Shown here piece after piece: positions 48,961-63,700 of a stretch of DNA of 64,000 bases. Source of the DNA: Brevipalpus yothersi (taxonomy: Eukaryota; Arthropoda; Arachnida; Trombidiformes; Tenuipalpidae); NCBI GenBank assembly GCA_003956705.1, contig QZCP01000231.1:1-64000 (forward strand), written 5' to 3'. The notes below the pieces were generated by a model. It saw only the letters and a program-made list of their open reading frames with translations, was not told the origin of the DNA and did no database searches. A program made the position numbers and the translations under genes. Positions within the stretch are counted from its first letter, which is position 1; every line of letters starts with the position of its first letter.

Positions 48961-50963
48961 TTATCCTATTGGCTGTGTTTCTTTCATCAACCATTGATAT
49001 GCGCCACTTCGTCCTTGCTCCTGGAGCACTTTACCAACAACATCTCGGCAGTTCTGATGATAAGTGTCCAGCCATTCGATCTGCAAGAGCAAATGGGATG
49101 TGGAAAGAGAGAGGAAGAGAGAGAAAAAGAAAGAGAAGATTAAAGATAAAGATCAGTGCAATTTAATTGACAATCACTGTAATCAGCTGATCTAATTCGC
49201 AAAATCGGTAGCACAGTGTGGCGCAAGTATGGAGAGATGAGGCAGAAAAAGAGCGAATGTGCCAGCCCGTTGAGGAGAGCGTATCGAAAGAGTATGGCAA
49301 CTTCTTGCTGTATGGTTAGTTAATGATCATACCCATCACTACATACTACCTCATGGTGGAATCGTCGGAATGGCTCAGATAAATTCATTTGATTAGAGAG
49401 TGAGCAGAAAGAACGAAAGAGAGAGAAGATAGAGATAAAGAGAGATGGTTTGCATAAAAATATCTCTCAAAATTAACTCTTAAATGAGAAGAACGACCCG
49501 GTCAATTGCTCACTTGCTTTACCATACCCTTTGCCCAGTCGTGATCGGATAGAAGACAGAAAATAGAGAAAGATGGAGAAGAGAGAGAGAGAGAGAGAGA
49601 AAAAAGAGCAAATAGAAAGAGAGGGAGAGATGGTAGCAAATCGATTGGGGCTAAAGGCTAATTAAATGTGAGAAAACGACGCACTGAATGATCAGAATCA
49701 GTTTGTAAAAATTGGAGAAAGGGGGAGGAAGAGAAATTATTACGCATATAATGCCTATGGGCATCAAGTGATTGTCTAACTGGACTGGAGGGCATTGATG
49801 ATATAATCAAGTAGAAGAGGGAGAGAGAGAGGTATGCTACAGGAGAATGAATATGGCCTGGACTGTCCATTTTGTGTATGTATGTGTATGATTTCCACTT
49901 CACCATCATCATCGATAGATGAGAAAGATAATGAGTTGATTTAGTTTAAGCTTCACTTTACAAACCACTTCACAGCATATATCATCGTGATTTCAATCTG
50001 CAAGATGAACACGGTTGTGTTGTAGCCACAAGGTAGTAAAGGTATACCACTACTATTCACTACCAACTTCTACTACTTTTCAACCTGATACCACACTGAA
50101 TATATATATATCCTACATTTTAAAATTCATCCTCATCTCGTCTAGTCAAAAGCGTACACCCTTGATCACTATTAACTATTAACTATCGCTTATCATCTAC
50201 TGAACTTTTTCTCTTTATATTTCAGGATCCGTCTTCTTCTCCTTCACCATCATCATAATCATCTCTCTCCTCTTTTCACCAGCTCATCTTCACATTGATG
50301 TCAGCAAAATGAATATGAACACTATCAATTCCCACACTAATTTTACACTTGCACCGAATATTTCCGACTACGATAACCTATTTTGCCCCACTGATTTTGT
50401 GTGTGTGTGTGTATGTGTATGTATGTGTATGCAATCAGATACAGCACAGATAGAGTAGCAGCATATTCGGACACACACATACATACATGTACATACACAA
50501 AATCAGTATACATGTACATGTATCCCCACACACACACACATTTTGAAATCACCTAAATTAGTGGTCAAAATGATGGTGGCTGTGGGAGTAGCAAAAGAGT
50601 AGGATTTTTGGGAGTGTTAATTGAAAAATTGAATTGAATGGAGAAAATTTTTGTGGAGAAATTCAGAGGAGAGAGGAGTGAAAAAAAGCGGTAAAGTGAC
50701 AGATAAATATATGGTGCTCTATTGATGGGAACACATAGTGAAGGAAGAGAGAGAGAGAGAGTTAATCTCTTTTTCGTTCTCTATATCTTGGAGAAAGAAT
50801 AATTATAAATGCTCACAAAATGTATATAAGATGGAAATAAACCCAATTTTGAGAGTATTTTCATCACTCTTTATCCATTCATGTCACTATCATTTTCGAT
50901 CATTTTCATGGACTCTTAATCAATTAGAAGATACGAAAAAAGCTCTTGAATTAGAGAAGATTG

Positions 50964-51014
<51 letters not shown>

Positions 51015-51617
51015 TGGTGGCAAAAAGTAAGAATAAAACAAGGGAGGAGAATGATAGAATTGTGAGTGAAACAGATAGAGAGAATTTCAGACTGGAAGGT
51101 AAAGAAAAAAGTTACAAGGATTGAGGGAGAAATATACTCTGAGTTAGATGGAAGTTAAGCCCAGTAGCATGTTAAGAATGTGAATAAGAAGACACTATCA
51201 TCAATTAAAACCTACTCTATGGACTCGACTTGAGCTCTTCTCTCTCTCCATCTTTTCCAACATTTCTTCTTGGTGATCGTTTTACCTTTTATTAGTCTTT
51301 TTTATTCCTTCCATCTTTCTACTTCATTTTCATCTTTTTCTTATTACCACTATACACTTTTCATCCTTTTCTTCTTTGGTCTGATATATCCGTATCAAGT
51401 TTGATTTAACTCCTTCATTTGGACATCCTCATAGTGAGAGTCCGTGTCGATTAGGCGAGAATATTAAGTTGAGTAAAGCACGGGAATACGAATGAGAGAG
51501 AGAGAGAGAGAAGATTTTCTTCAAGATCAATGATCTTTAGGGCAACAAATTTTGCTTCAAATCGAAATGGATGAGTTTTACTTTTCTCTTCTTCTTATTT
51601 CTTACTTTTTCTTCTAA

Positions 51618-51695
<78 letters not shown>

Positions 51696-52847
51696 AGATT
51701 GAAATCGCTTTCTATCTCTATCTATCTAAACTTCATTCAATCTTCTCACTTTTCTCTCTCTCTTCAATCCTATCTATACTAAATGTCTATACCACAAGAT
51801 GCAAGGGATGGATGGGAATATTGGTTTTAAATACACGATGATCGTTAAATTAGAATGGGTGAATACGCACACATATACATACAGCATCACCTGTACTACT
51901 ACAACTTTTTATGCCAATGATGAAGAAAGATTTCCCTTACTTTTTTTGCTATCCTCATCTTCGCCCTCGCCCTTCGTCCACTTAAACGTCTCTTCTTCTT
52001 CTCACACTCTTTTTTCAATCATGTATCATGTATTTCCATTTCTGATGCTTTTATGTGGACGATTATCTTACAAAATTCTCAACATTCCCCAACCATCCCA
52101 ACCCGCATCCAAAATGATGGCTGCAAAGCATATATACACACATACACTCACTAAGTGGACTGGTCCATATAAAATAAAAAAATATATGTATTCATGAGTA
52201 TTCTCTCTCTTTCTCTCTCTCTCTCTATATATATATTCTGGAACGTGTACACTTTCACCGGCATCATAAGTTTCCTCAACATTGCACCAATAATATTTTA
52301 ATCAGACAGTGGATGAAGTGTGAGATGATCATGATGAAAAAAGTGAGGATGAAAGGAGTTGAAATGAGAGATGAAAAAATGCAAGAAATATATATATACA
52401 TGCATATATGTATATTCAAATCTATGAGAAGTGTTCATAAGATTAGTCTAAGCGTGAAAAGGGGTGAATAAATCAGTCCTATAGATCTGGAATGTAGAAT
52501 TTTCCTATTAGTCTACTTCAACTATCTCCAGCTGCCATGTTTGCTCATTTTGAAAGGATTTTAGCAAACTGAAGGAACTTTTCATGGAAATTTTTCCAAT
52601 TTTCATTGCCAACTTCATCATACAATAAATAGAGAAGAGAGAGAGAGAAAAGAAAAAAATCAAATGCCTCAGAATATTACTTGAAATGTTTAAATCTTTG
52701 ACCAGATAACCCGTCAGTAATTGGCCGTAATTATGAAGATAGCCGTTGGAGTCCGAAAATAAGGGGGCCGAAAAAAAGAAGAGCTTCACTTGATTAGACT
52801 TCACACCGGCCAATCTATTCTGTGCGGTGTTTCTAGACTCATCTTTA

Positions 52848-52914
<67 letters not shown>

Positions 52915-53365
52915 CTTCAGATAATGGATTCATGATTCATTCGTTTTTGAGTGAAATTCTTATTCGCTAACCCTTGCATCCAAAATACACGCTCTCTCTT
53001 TCTTTCTTTCTCACTCCCCTCTTATAATTAATTCTTTTGATCAGAGAGGCTGAGAGAAAGAGTGTAAGAAAAAAAGTAGAGAAAGAGAGAGAAAGGAGAT
53101 CTCTATGAAACCTCCTCAGGCAATATCTATGAAATAGCTCTAATCACTGAGAAAAGAAGTAAGAAAGAGAGAGAGATAGAATGAAAGAGAGAGTTGAAAT
53201 TCTGAAAGTTATTTCCAACTTCACGATGCAAAAGATATTCTAGAGAAAAGTTCATGATGGTGGAGCTAATTTTACTCCACTAGTTGTGCAACTGAGAGCG
53301 AAAAAATTTAGCCTTTTCTGCATATGATCTTGTTCCAACATGTAGCGCGCTAACTAAGACCATAG

Positions 53366-53440
<75 letters not shown>

Positions 53441-53884
53441 GATAGCCTAGTGTGGTAGGAAAGAGTTGAATTCTATTGATCAAACGTAATGAAACATTTG
53501 ACGGACAAGATTGATTAACTTAACCTTTTTGCGCTCTCTCTCCTCTCTGCATACTGCTCTTGTTCAATGTTTTTTCGGGCCTATCATCATCGACTTTCAT
53601 GATGAAGATAATGATGAAGATGATGATGATTATGATTATGACAATTAGGCATAAAAGGGTTAGGTATACACATGATAACAGGTAGGCCTGAAAAGAATTT
53701 TTCTCCATCATCATGTTGAATTTTTCATCCACCTCAAACCCCCTTCATTCCTTGAACCAGCATCATCTGTCTTGATTTTCAAAGCTCGCCCCCAAGCTCT
53801 ACACGAGTACTCGATCTGTTTTCATCAGCTTCTATAAATTAAGCTTACTGTAACAGCTCTACAGATGATAAGTGAGATGCTGAA

Positions 53885-53947
<63 letters not shown>

Positions 53948-55242
53948 CTTACCGATCATGGAAAAAGAAAGATTGTACTGATAGGAGATTCCAGAGTGAA
54001 ATACATCTGAAATCCTGGAGTACAGCATTTGGGAACGCGACCCTTGATTTTCGTGAGAAGATGATATAAAACTCACCTCTTCAGGAGTAAGAAGAGATGG
54101 CTCCAAAAGTTTGGTTTGAATTGGCACTAAAGTTATAGTTTCGAACCCAAGATAACCTTTGTTCCTAAAATTATACTGTTGAAAGGAGATAAAAAGAAAT
54201 AATGATGAGAATATTAGAGGTCATAAAATTAAGCTTACTGATAGTAAAGTAAAATTCACCTTAGTTTCAACTTTCTTGACCAGAATAAGACTTTCTATCC
54301 TAATTCCAAACTTGCCATCCTCATAATAGCCTGGCTCATTGGAAAGTATCATGCCTTCTGATAGTCCAGGATCATCTTTTCTTGAACTACTACTTATACC
54401 AATTGGACCCTCATGTACATTCAAATAAACGCCAACACCATGACCAGTACCATGCTCATAATCTAATCCAAGATCCCACAAATGTTTACGAGCAAATGAA
54501 TCTAATCGACAACCCTTGGTTCCACTGGGAAATTTTGAGAGAGCTAATCCGATATGACCTTTGGTGACCATAGTGAAAGCTTCTTTTTCGAAATCAGATG
54601 GAGTTCCAAAATGAACAGTTCTCGTTACATCAGTTGTTCCATCTCGAAACTGAGCTCCTGAGTCTAGTAGGAAAATTTCATTGGTGGTTATTTTTCGACA
54701 CGTTTCAGGTGATGGCTTATAATGTATGATGGCACCGTTTGGTCCGGCAGCTGATATGGTTTCAAAACTTGGCCCAATGTATTCTTCTTGTGTTCTGTAT
54801 AAATTAAATATAATGTAGAGAGGCAAGTAGGTAAAAGAAAGAGTATGTGAGTATCTGTGGAAAACATCCAGAAGAAGCAAGAAAGTGTGTAATATTGTCA
54901 GATAAATCACATAAATCCTAAGCATATAAGATGTCAAGATGCCATATCATTACTTCCATTCTCATTCGGTTCATTATATGAATGATAATAAAGTGAAAGC
55001 ATGCCACTGATTAGATTCAACAGAAACTTTGAAAGTTTGTCAATGCATCATAGTGTGCTTGGAAAAGAGAGAGAAATAAAGTGATAGAGAGAAAAATCTT
55101 GAGGTTTCCAGAGAAATCAACAGTTTTTTTTCTTTTTACATTTGTGATCTCTGAAGCCTCAAGCGAAATTCATGAAATCGAAACAACCTAGACCATGATG
55201 TTTTGAGCCAACTTCTTATGTTTTTATTTTTTTCATTTCAAG

Positions 55243-55321
<79 letters not shown>

Positions 55322-56486
55322 GAGAGAGGGAGAAAGAGAGAGGATTATCGCTCTGATTCGCTTCATCATTCACTTAACATTCATCCATTCGCTTCACCAC
55401 TATCAAGTGACTGAAATTCCAACATTCAAAGCTTCCCTCAAAACATATTCTGAGATCAAGGAGGTATACATGCATGTGAAGAGAAGAGAAGAGAGACGAA
55501 AAGGGAATGATGCAAGAAAGTATCGGAATGAGCCATGATTCACCATGATGCTCGACAATCATCTTGACCGTTAAACAGTAATCAAATTGATTGATGAATA
55601 TAATACCTTCGAAACTCATCCAATTTATTTGCAGCTTTGATCTCATCAACATCTCCTTTAGTTATTTCGACCTCTAACCAAGCGAAGAACTCGCAAAGGG
55701 CGACAGCATCTTTTATCTATAAGCGTCAAAAATGATGGTACCAAAAAATAGAAGATGAGATGAAGAAAGAAAAAGATATCAATCCAAAATGAGTGGTCCA
55801 AAGAAGGTAAAAGGAATAAGAGAAAGAAAATAAAAACAAATGAATTATATCAAATCAAATATAAGTCAAGAGCAAAAAAATTTTTCTCTTTCTCAAAAAA
55901 AGCCACTTTTGAACATGATAAGTAGTGACATTCATTCATGAAACACCTCTCAGGACAGGGTAAGACGAAAAAAAGACGGGTAGAGCATAATATATATTGG
56001 TATCACGAAAAAATTCATTGAGTAAGAGAAAGAGTGTGAGAGAGAGGGCAATGAAACGATAGAGATAAGTAATCTAAGAAATACTAGTATAATGATTGAG
56101 GTAGAGGTAAAAAAATTTCTGCGCTTCTTTCTTAGTTGGCGTATTTTGGATGAGAAATGATGATAATAACAAGTAAGGGTATATGTATGCATCGTGGAAA
56201 TCTGAGACAAGGAATCGGAATGGTCAAATAAAACCAATCTGCTTATCTTTCTTTCTCTCTCTCTCTCATATAGGACTTTACTCATTATCGTAAAAGCTTA
56301 ACTGGTTGATTTGAGTGGGTGTCTGGTTGGTTAGGATTAAGGACGATATTGATACTACTGAATTAGTCATTCGAGTTTTCATACACACACATATACATTC
56401 TAACAAAAATGTCCTCGAGGCATAGGGCGTCCCTAACATTATCATTCTCATCATCTTAGCTTTTTGGAATCTATCTGAGTTCTACT

Positions 56487-56547
<61 letters not shown>

Positions 56548-58036
56548 ATCCTTTGCTCGCCCGTCGTGCCTTGAGTTAAGATTCATTAGTGCTACTCAAT
56601 TTTTTCATCGCTTCTTGACTTGTACATAAATATGTGTGTGTATCAGAAGATATGCCTGAGAGTGAGGTCAATCCAGATATACACAATATTTTTCATACTC
56701 ACATGAGCTTGCTTCATACATTCAATCTCAGTCTTATTCTTTATGGCTTTGTTCAATAAGACTGGATTTGGTCCATCATATCGCCTTGACTCGGGTATTA
56801 TACTGACTAGAGCTTCACTTGATGAACTTGGAATCTTCAGTTTTTTTTGTCAATTCATGTGAGATTGGATGAATGGGGAGAGAGAGACCGAGATGGATAG
56901 ACGATGGTGAATGTAGATAAATGTGTAGCAATGTCAGGTAAGTAGAGCCAAGCAATTGGAAGAGCCGATGACATATAATCCGATTCGATGATGAACAAAT
57001 AGAATAAATTCCAATTTTTGAAACATTTAGAGAATCCAGAACATCCATTAGAATGAAACCAGTTGCCATTAATCCATTTGATTATCATGATCAGTCAGGT
57101 TGAAGAGATCAAAAGTCGAAACGTTTGTAGAGGAAGATCGATTACAGTTATATGATTGCAAAAGGGAAGGGAAAACAAGAAGAAGAAGAAAAATTATGAC
57201 AATCAGATCTGATCAGCTTAAATGCAAATTATGTAAAAGGAGACTAATTGAAACGGTGATCACATTTGGACAAAGATATGGGAAAGAGAGAGAGGGAGAG
57301 AAAGACATATATTTCATGTATAAGAATAGTTGATCTGGAAAACTTGATGAAAACAGTTGAAAGATATCAAATTTTGGGGGTAAACACCTGAGGAAAAATA
57401 ACTAATTCTCAACAACAAATTTGTTTTAGAGCTTTTATGTAGAAGCTAAAAATTGTACCTCAAGTTTGGTTAAGGTAAAAAGGAATTATCATATTCATGA
57501 CAGCATTCAATCTTTTCTCCCAAATGTTTATGCAGTGTTAAAAGGTAACAATAAGAAATGTGAGTGGCCAAAGGGAAGAGAAGAGGAAAGAGTAAGAAGA
57601 AAAAGCATAAGATGAAAGAATTTGAAGAAAAATAATACAACAAGATCGAAAATAGGATGGAGACAAAAAGATATGGGTAGTAGAGAGGTTTTTTTTGCTT
57701 TTCACTTTTCTATCTCAATCTTTTTCGAAAAAAAGATAAAATCAGACAGCTCTCTCTCTTTTCTGAAGGGTTATGGGGAACATAGATGATAGCAGACAGA
57801 TTTTGTGGTTCCTGGTGGACATAAATCAACTTGTACTTAATGAATATTGGGCAAGATGTTGATGAGGGAGAGAGAGACGAAAAAAGAGTAAGAAGAAATG
57901 AGTTGGCTTTGAAAAAAAGAAGACAAGATGAAAAGAGTGAAAAGAGATTACATTTGAATAAGGTTAAGATGCTACCCACTGGACAAGCAAGAATCAAAAG
58001 TTCTGAAAAGAAAGTGAGAAATGATAGTCTGATGTG

Positions 58037-58089
<53 letters not shown>

Positions 58090-58858
58090 GTGCAATCTTT
58101 GATGAAGGAAGAGGAAGAGCTAGCCTCAACCCTTTTCTCAATCACTAAATACTGTCTAATATCATGAAAATGCCCTCAAGACGAACTGAATTTTCAATTT
58201 GAAACCATTTTTCATGGTTCAATATCATTATTATACTCTCTCTTCTCTCTTCTATCTATCTTTCTCTCTTTCTCTACATTGAAAAATCATGATGAGCAGG
58301 TATATCATGATGACGCTAAACAGGAGCCTCTGATACGAATCTAAAATTGGATAAAAACGTAGGAAAAAACCATGATTCGTTTTGAGCAATCCCTGAACAG
58401 TTTAAAATGGAGAAAGCGAGATGGAAAGAGAGAGAGAGAAAAAAGAGAAAGAGGTTCATTTTGTGGAAGAGAAGATAAAGCACTGGTAATCAGCTCAATG
58501 AGCATGAATGGGTTTTAATAATAATATTATTTGCTGCTAACTTACCCAGATTTTCTCAGATTCTTGTGAAACTAACCACTTGAGAAAATCTTGTATCAAC
58601 TTGTACTCCCTTAGTTCTACCTTCATTAATGTGGATGATTGCTGGTGATGAGCTGGTGATAAATCTAAATGTAAATGTTTTCGGGTACCATTGGTTAATT
58701 TACTTTCGTCCACAAATAAGCTGAAAACAAGTAAAGAAAAAGAAACAAAATTGAATTAAGCGGATAAATTCAGTCGAGCAGTAGAAAAAAGAGTGAAACA
58801 CATAAGTGAGAATCAGTGAAAGCCTAGAAAATTGAGGATAAAATTCTTTCTCTTCATT

Positions 58859-58927
<69 letters not shown>

Positions 58928-60720
58928 ATCTTTCTCTCATTCATCAACAACAACAAACCATAACACTACAAAAAAATGAACAAAATTCATTTCACGTGTT
59001 GATTTTATCGCACAAACCAACTTGCAAGCCTTGTCTTTCCTTTTGAGCTATAATTAAAGAAGAATATATATCGGTTATCAACCTCGTTCTGCGCGTTCAG
59101 CTTCACCTTGATTCTGAGAATAAGCTTCGACAAGCTATATAGGAGATGAATTTATAGTGTAGAAAGAAAAATAAGTCAAGCCCAAGTGTATTAAATGCCC
59201 AGAAATTCATCCTTATCAAATAGATGTGACATCATAGAGAGTCAAGGAGTGTGGCAAAAGCGAAAAAAGAAGAAAAAAGAAAGCAAAAATCAAGCACGGA
59301 TGATGAAGAGAGAGAGAAAGAGAATAGAGTAAAGGAGATGAACAATAATGATGGTCAAAAAGCCAAGATAAGATGATGATTATATGAAGGAATAACTAAG
59401 AAGATGAAGGCATCAGTCACGAGGAGACGCTATATGCTAGGGATATACATGATCGTGGACAATTATTGAGATTAATTTCGCAGTAAAAAAAATGAAGAGT
59501 GAAAAGCTCAAAAGAATGAATTAAAAGAGTAAGAGAGAGATAGAAGGCCTGTTGATGAATGCTACATTCTTCTTCATGTCAGATAATAGTATAGACAGAT
59601 AGACACACGAGGGTGATTCAAATTTTTGCATAGGTTGGTTACCAATATACGTACGTGGTTGCGCGTGATAATTCATTTACGAGTATAATTTTTCTTCAAA
59701 TATTCAATATAAATAGGTTAAATTAGCATGAATGGATGAATAAATTTGAATATAACCTTTTATCATGGTGTGGCGCTCATAAGATTATTTTTTTATGTTT
59801 GTATAATACGCCATCAGGCATAGGATAGGGAAAGATGCACGAGTTTCCGCTCTTTCTCTCTCTCTCCCTATTCGCGAGTAAACAATAAGTATACTTGATG
59901 ATAACACCCATGACATGAGAAGCTGACAGAATATGATAAAAGTGCAAATTAATAAGAAAAAAGAATTTTCTTCTTAAGTCAAGTATAAAGGTATTCAAAG
60001 GATTACTCACTAAATGTTATCCATGGTTATCACGGTGTATGCAAAAAATACAGGATTGTAATCTATATCTGAGCCTCGAAGATTGAATAGCCATGCGATC
60101 TCATCAAGTGCAGTCAAAACCAAAGCACTTGTATTCTTTTTGGCCATTTCAATGCGAACTTTTTCCACTTTCTCTGGCCACGAGATGCCTGCCATTGAGG
60201 TAGGATATGGTATAATGGGATTGGAAGGCATTGATGGTCTATCTTCCCATATAACATCTATCAAATTGTTGTTTACGGCTATAAGATGATGATTACCAAT
60301 AGATGATAATTTTTTCTTCATCTCATCAAATGCACCATGAGATATCAACATGGGATCAGTACCAATTCGACTTCCAGAAGTTAAAGATTTATTCATCCAA
60401 TCAACCGGATCAGGCACATCTTGGAGACCCTGTTTCATCACAGTCCAATTGGGAAATACTTGTGATTCAGCTTGTGTATAATATCTTCCATCAACCCAAA
60501 GTAGAGCATCATCCATGGTGACCAAAGCTCTTCCAGCTGATCCTGTGAAGCCTGTGAAGAACGCTAAACGTTCATCACAATCAGCCAAATATTCACTTTG
60601 ATGAGCATCACTTTTTACGATATAATACGCATGTAATGAGGTATCAGTAGCTGGAGATGTTGTTCCTTTCATGAGCGATCGTAATCGCTTCAAAAGTTGA
60701 CCAGAATTTTTCACAGACAT
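48961..60720 (-). CDS. XPNPEP1: Xaa-Pro aminopeptidase 1 (cytosolic aminopeptidase P)
   Basis: Seven exons on the minus strand (60720-60011, 58720-58546, 56834-56703, 55716-55607, 54794-54260, 54175-54077, 49080-48961) give 626 residues with matching phases; the human enzyme has 623. The N-terminal creatinase-like domain includes DAHQSEYLADCDERLAFFTG and TALDEIAWLFNLRGSD. The C-terminal pita-bread metallopeptidase domain keeps the metal ligands Asp420 (LLDSGAQ), Asp431 (TTDVTRT), His494 (HGTGHGVG), Glu529 (NEPGYYEDG) and Glu543 (GIRIES), plus His503. The last exon encodes WLDTYHQNCRDVVGKVLQ and ends QWLMKETQPIG; it sits 5 kb from its neighbour. The enzyme removes N-terminal residues preceding proline and normally uses manganese. 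The first exon begins at an acceptor at 60764, so an upstream exon exists; the ATG at 60720 is chosen by analogy with the cytosolic enzyme, and 15 upstream in-frame codons without a stop leave a longer N-terminus possible. Confidence 0.95.
50967..51012. repeat. (GA)n microsatellite in XPNPEP1 last intron
   Basis: A 46-base GA array, one of five long arrays in this intron. Confidence 0.98.
51621..51691. repeat. (CT)n microsatellite in XPNPEP1 last intron
   Basis: A 71-base CT array. Confidence 0.98.
52852..52911. repeat. (TC)n microsatellite in XPNPEP1 last intron
   Basis: A 60-base TC array. Pairs in principle with the AG array 457 bases downstream. Confidence 0.98.
53369..53439. repeat. 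(AG)n microsatellite in XPNPEP1 last intron
   Basis: A 71-base AG array. Confidence 0.98.
53888..53934. repeat. (TC)n microsatellite in XPNPEP1 last intron
   Basis: A 47-base TC array about 140 bases downstream of the exon 6 donor in the transcript direction, where it reads as purine-rich GA. Confidence 0.98.
55252..55318. repeat. (TC)n microsatellite in XPNPEP1 intron 4
   Basis: A 67-base TC array followed directly by an imperfect GA-rich run to about 55341, giving a near-palindromic junction. Confidence 0.98.
56491..56543. repeat. (TC)n microsatellite in XPNPEP1 intron 3
   Basis: A 53-base TC array. Confidence 0.98.
58039..58085. repeat. (AG)n microsatellite in XPNPEP1 intron 2
   Basis: A 47-base AG array. 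Confidence 0.98.
58861..58923. repeat. (TC)n microsatellite in XPNPEP1 intron 1
   Basis: A 63-base TC array. Confidence 0.98.
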
Positions 60721-60764
60721 ATTAAGAGGTTGATCGTTTGATGAATCGCTATAATAGCTTGGCT

Positions 60765-63700
60765 CTAAAAACAGATAAACAAGATGAAAACAAAAATGAA
60801 CAAAATACAAGATATTAGAGGGATGAAAAGAAAAAATAAGAGAAAGGTGTTGAACAAAATTCGTTGGTGATAAGTTCTACTGCCAAAATGGTCATAATCA
60901 GGTGTCCTGGTTGTAATGAAGGAAAAGTAAGAAAGATTAACAAGACAAATTCTTCCCACATCTTTTTCGAGTCGTTTCTATTCAGTTGGAAATCAATTTG
61001 TGTGCTCAATTTGAATAGCATTTGTGCTCAATTAGAATTAGATAATCTCATAGAATTTGGAGGGACTCAAAAATGAAAAATCAAGACTCTGAGAGACAAT
61101 CTGAGATGGAAATCCAATGAAATTATAATCAAGAACGAATTGGTTGAAATAATTCATGATAATTCTGATGAGCCAGATGAGGTTAGAAAGTAATTAGCGA
61201 TCAAGATTGAGTATTCTGTTCAACTAAATACTCAGCTACTGCAAATATTCATTATGAATTGTTCATGATCAATTCAGAAGAGAGGACAATTTCAAGGACT
61301 AAAATCGAAAAGAATAATTTACACTAGTAACAGAAACTTGAATTCAGAATGCTGAAATGTTCATAGAGCTAAGAATGAAAGTGTTTTCCAATTCAACATG
61401 ATAAGACAGTTTGTAGGTGATCATTTCAAGAGGAACTTAATCTCCTAAAGTAGGCTAGAAGGCACAAAGTTTCGATAAGGATCTTCGAAAAAAACGGTAA
61501 TAACACTTGCAACGTAGTAAAAGGTGAAGTGCTATAAACATGAAAAAAACAATGATACTGACAGATATGCTAATTAGATTTGCATTGGTGCGAAAAATCA
61601 CCTCGTATGATGGCCCAAATCTATTGATAATATCAGTATCATGAAAGAAAAGCAGTAAAAGTGTACAAGAAGGAAGCAAAATAGCTGGAGGTATTCTTTA
61701 ACCTACAGAATATATATACATGTGAGAGCGTGTAGATGAATGTGTGTATAGCCAAAATCCTTCCACATTGAAAGCGCAATATATTTTCGCTACAATTAAG
61801 CACTGAGGCTAGGCAAAAATCGGTCAAGAAGAATGAGTGAAGAAGAAGAAAATAGAAGAAGCAAAAAAGACATGATCTAAGCAAGGATCAGGCCAGATTC
61901 GTGAGTATGATCATCGAAAAAAATTGTTTGTTTTATTTTCTTCTTAACTACACTCCAACAGTAAATTGATGAAGATGGAATGAAACTCGACCACCACGGT
62001 TACCTTCAGTTGACCAAATATGCCCGATAGCTATTCAAATAGGGATGGAATAGTACTCTTTTTCGGAAAGAAAAAGTTTCCCAAAAATTATGGCAAAAAT
62101 TTGTTCATTCGACATTCATATAGGATAGAGAGAGGAAGGGATTCCATCGATAAAATACGCTTCACATTTATGATTGCTATGAAATTGTAAAAAATTTTTC
62201 AAGAAACCCCTCTATCTTTGGACTGAGATGGAAATTAAAAATTTTAAGATAACTTGAAAGAGTGAAAACTCATTTAACCAAGTGAATGAATGGAATGTAT
62301 CTCATCTAAACTTATTCTCACAAAAATATCTCTCCTCATCTTCATCCCTCCCCCTTCATTTAACTCTTTTTTTTCCTTAACTTTTCCTGTTCATAAGTGC
62401 ACGAAATAAGTAGTGTTCTCTCTTTGGGAGTCTCTCTTTCTCTTCCTCTTCTTGTGAAATAGGAATGAGTAAACTTAATTAGCAAAGGGTAATCTCATAA
62501 TCATGATCAGACGATGAACAGAGTATTAACAAGTATATAGATGACGGTAAACAGATCAATTCGAATCTCAATTGATTATGCGATCTTGATCACCGAGAAA
62601 AGAACTTCAATCCAATTTAATACACATCATCATGTGGGAAAAATGGAATGAGGAGTAAATCGAGGGGGAGAGATGGATCGAGATGATGATGAAGGGAAAG
62701 AATGATTTCATGGTAAGGAATAGATGAAGGAGATGCGGTCAAGATGCGTAATGATGATCAGAGATGATCGATGACGGTCTTTAATAAACATTTTGATGAT
62801 AAATGAAGTTTTATGGGATAAAAGCATGAGCAATCGAGAGGTAATGGAAAATGAGCGAGTGAATACATTTCGATGTGTATTTGAAAGAGAGAGAGAGAAA
62901 AATCTAAATTCGAATAGAGTATAAATATGAAGAAATGGAAATGAACCAAAAACAAGAGGAGTGATCAAAAGGTGAATGCATCTGTCTTCTGAATCTGAAT
63001 ATTCATGCATCCCCGAATTGAACCTCAGAATTTTGAGTGAATATTTGATAATAAGATGGGCATTTTTTTTCTCCTGACCATAATAACTCGCTAAAATGAG
63101 GAGTGAGATAATAAGGAGTACCAATGGTACATGTGTATCAAGCATACTTGTACATAGATAAGTGAGTAAGGGAAGGGTCAAGTGAAATAAATTGAAAAAT
63201 ATCAAGCTAAAGTTTCCACATTGCATGATGAATCAAACATCGTCGTAGCATCACATGAGGAGGAGAGGGAGATAGATGTAAAGATAGTGAGATGAGGTTT
63301 AGTAAAGACGTTGGATGAAAGAATTTGAGCTCTCATACAGCTCTCTGTTGTCAATAATCTAGCTGTCCTCTAAGGAGAGAGATGATCGGGAGAAAGTAGT
63401 CATAATCAGCCTGATTGAGAAGAGACGTTGTAATGGTGGTCCATTGACTTCCGAAATGCCTGATTTAGAAAGTTGTTGTCCATGAATTTAACGGTGATGA
63501 TTGGAAAAAGAGTGAGTGTGTGTGATGGAGAGAGAGAGAGAGAGAGAGATGATAGAAAGTGAGAGTGAGAAAAAAGTGAAAATTGAGGGAGACAAACTAA
63601 AAAGTAAAATCATCTGATCGTCCAAGATCATCGCGCTGAAGCAAAACAAGATTAATGAAATACACACACACACACATACATATACACACACACTTTTTCT

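Noticed and set aside
48945..49166. Plus-strand frame resembling a small secreted protein (starts MVDKMFILLAVFLSS)
   Set aside because: It is antisense to the XPNPEP1 terminal exon at 49080-48961, whose minus-strand reading matches the conserved family C-terminus.
52508..52933. 141-codon minus-strand frame considered as the XPNPEP1 last exon
   Set aside because: Its end does not resemble the family C-terminus and starts in an Arg-Glu repeat; the true last exon was found at 49080-48961.
62708..63226. 172-codon minus-strand open frame
   Set aside because: Composition is that of AT-rich low-complexity DNA, it has no family resemblance, and it lacks a coherent splice context.
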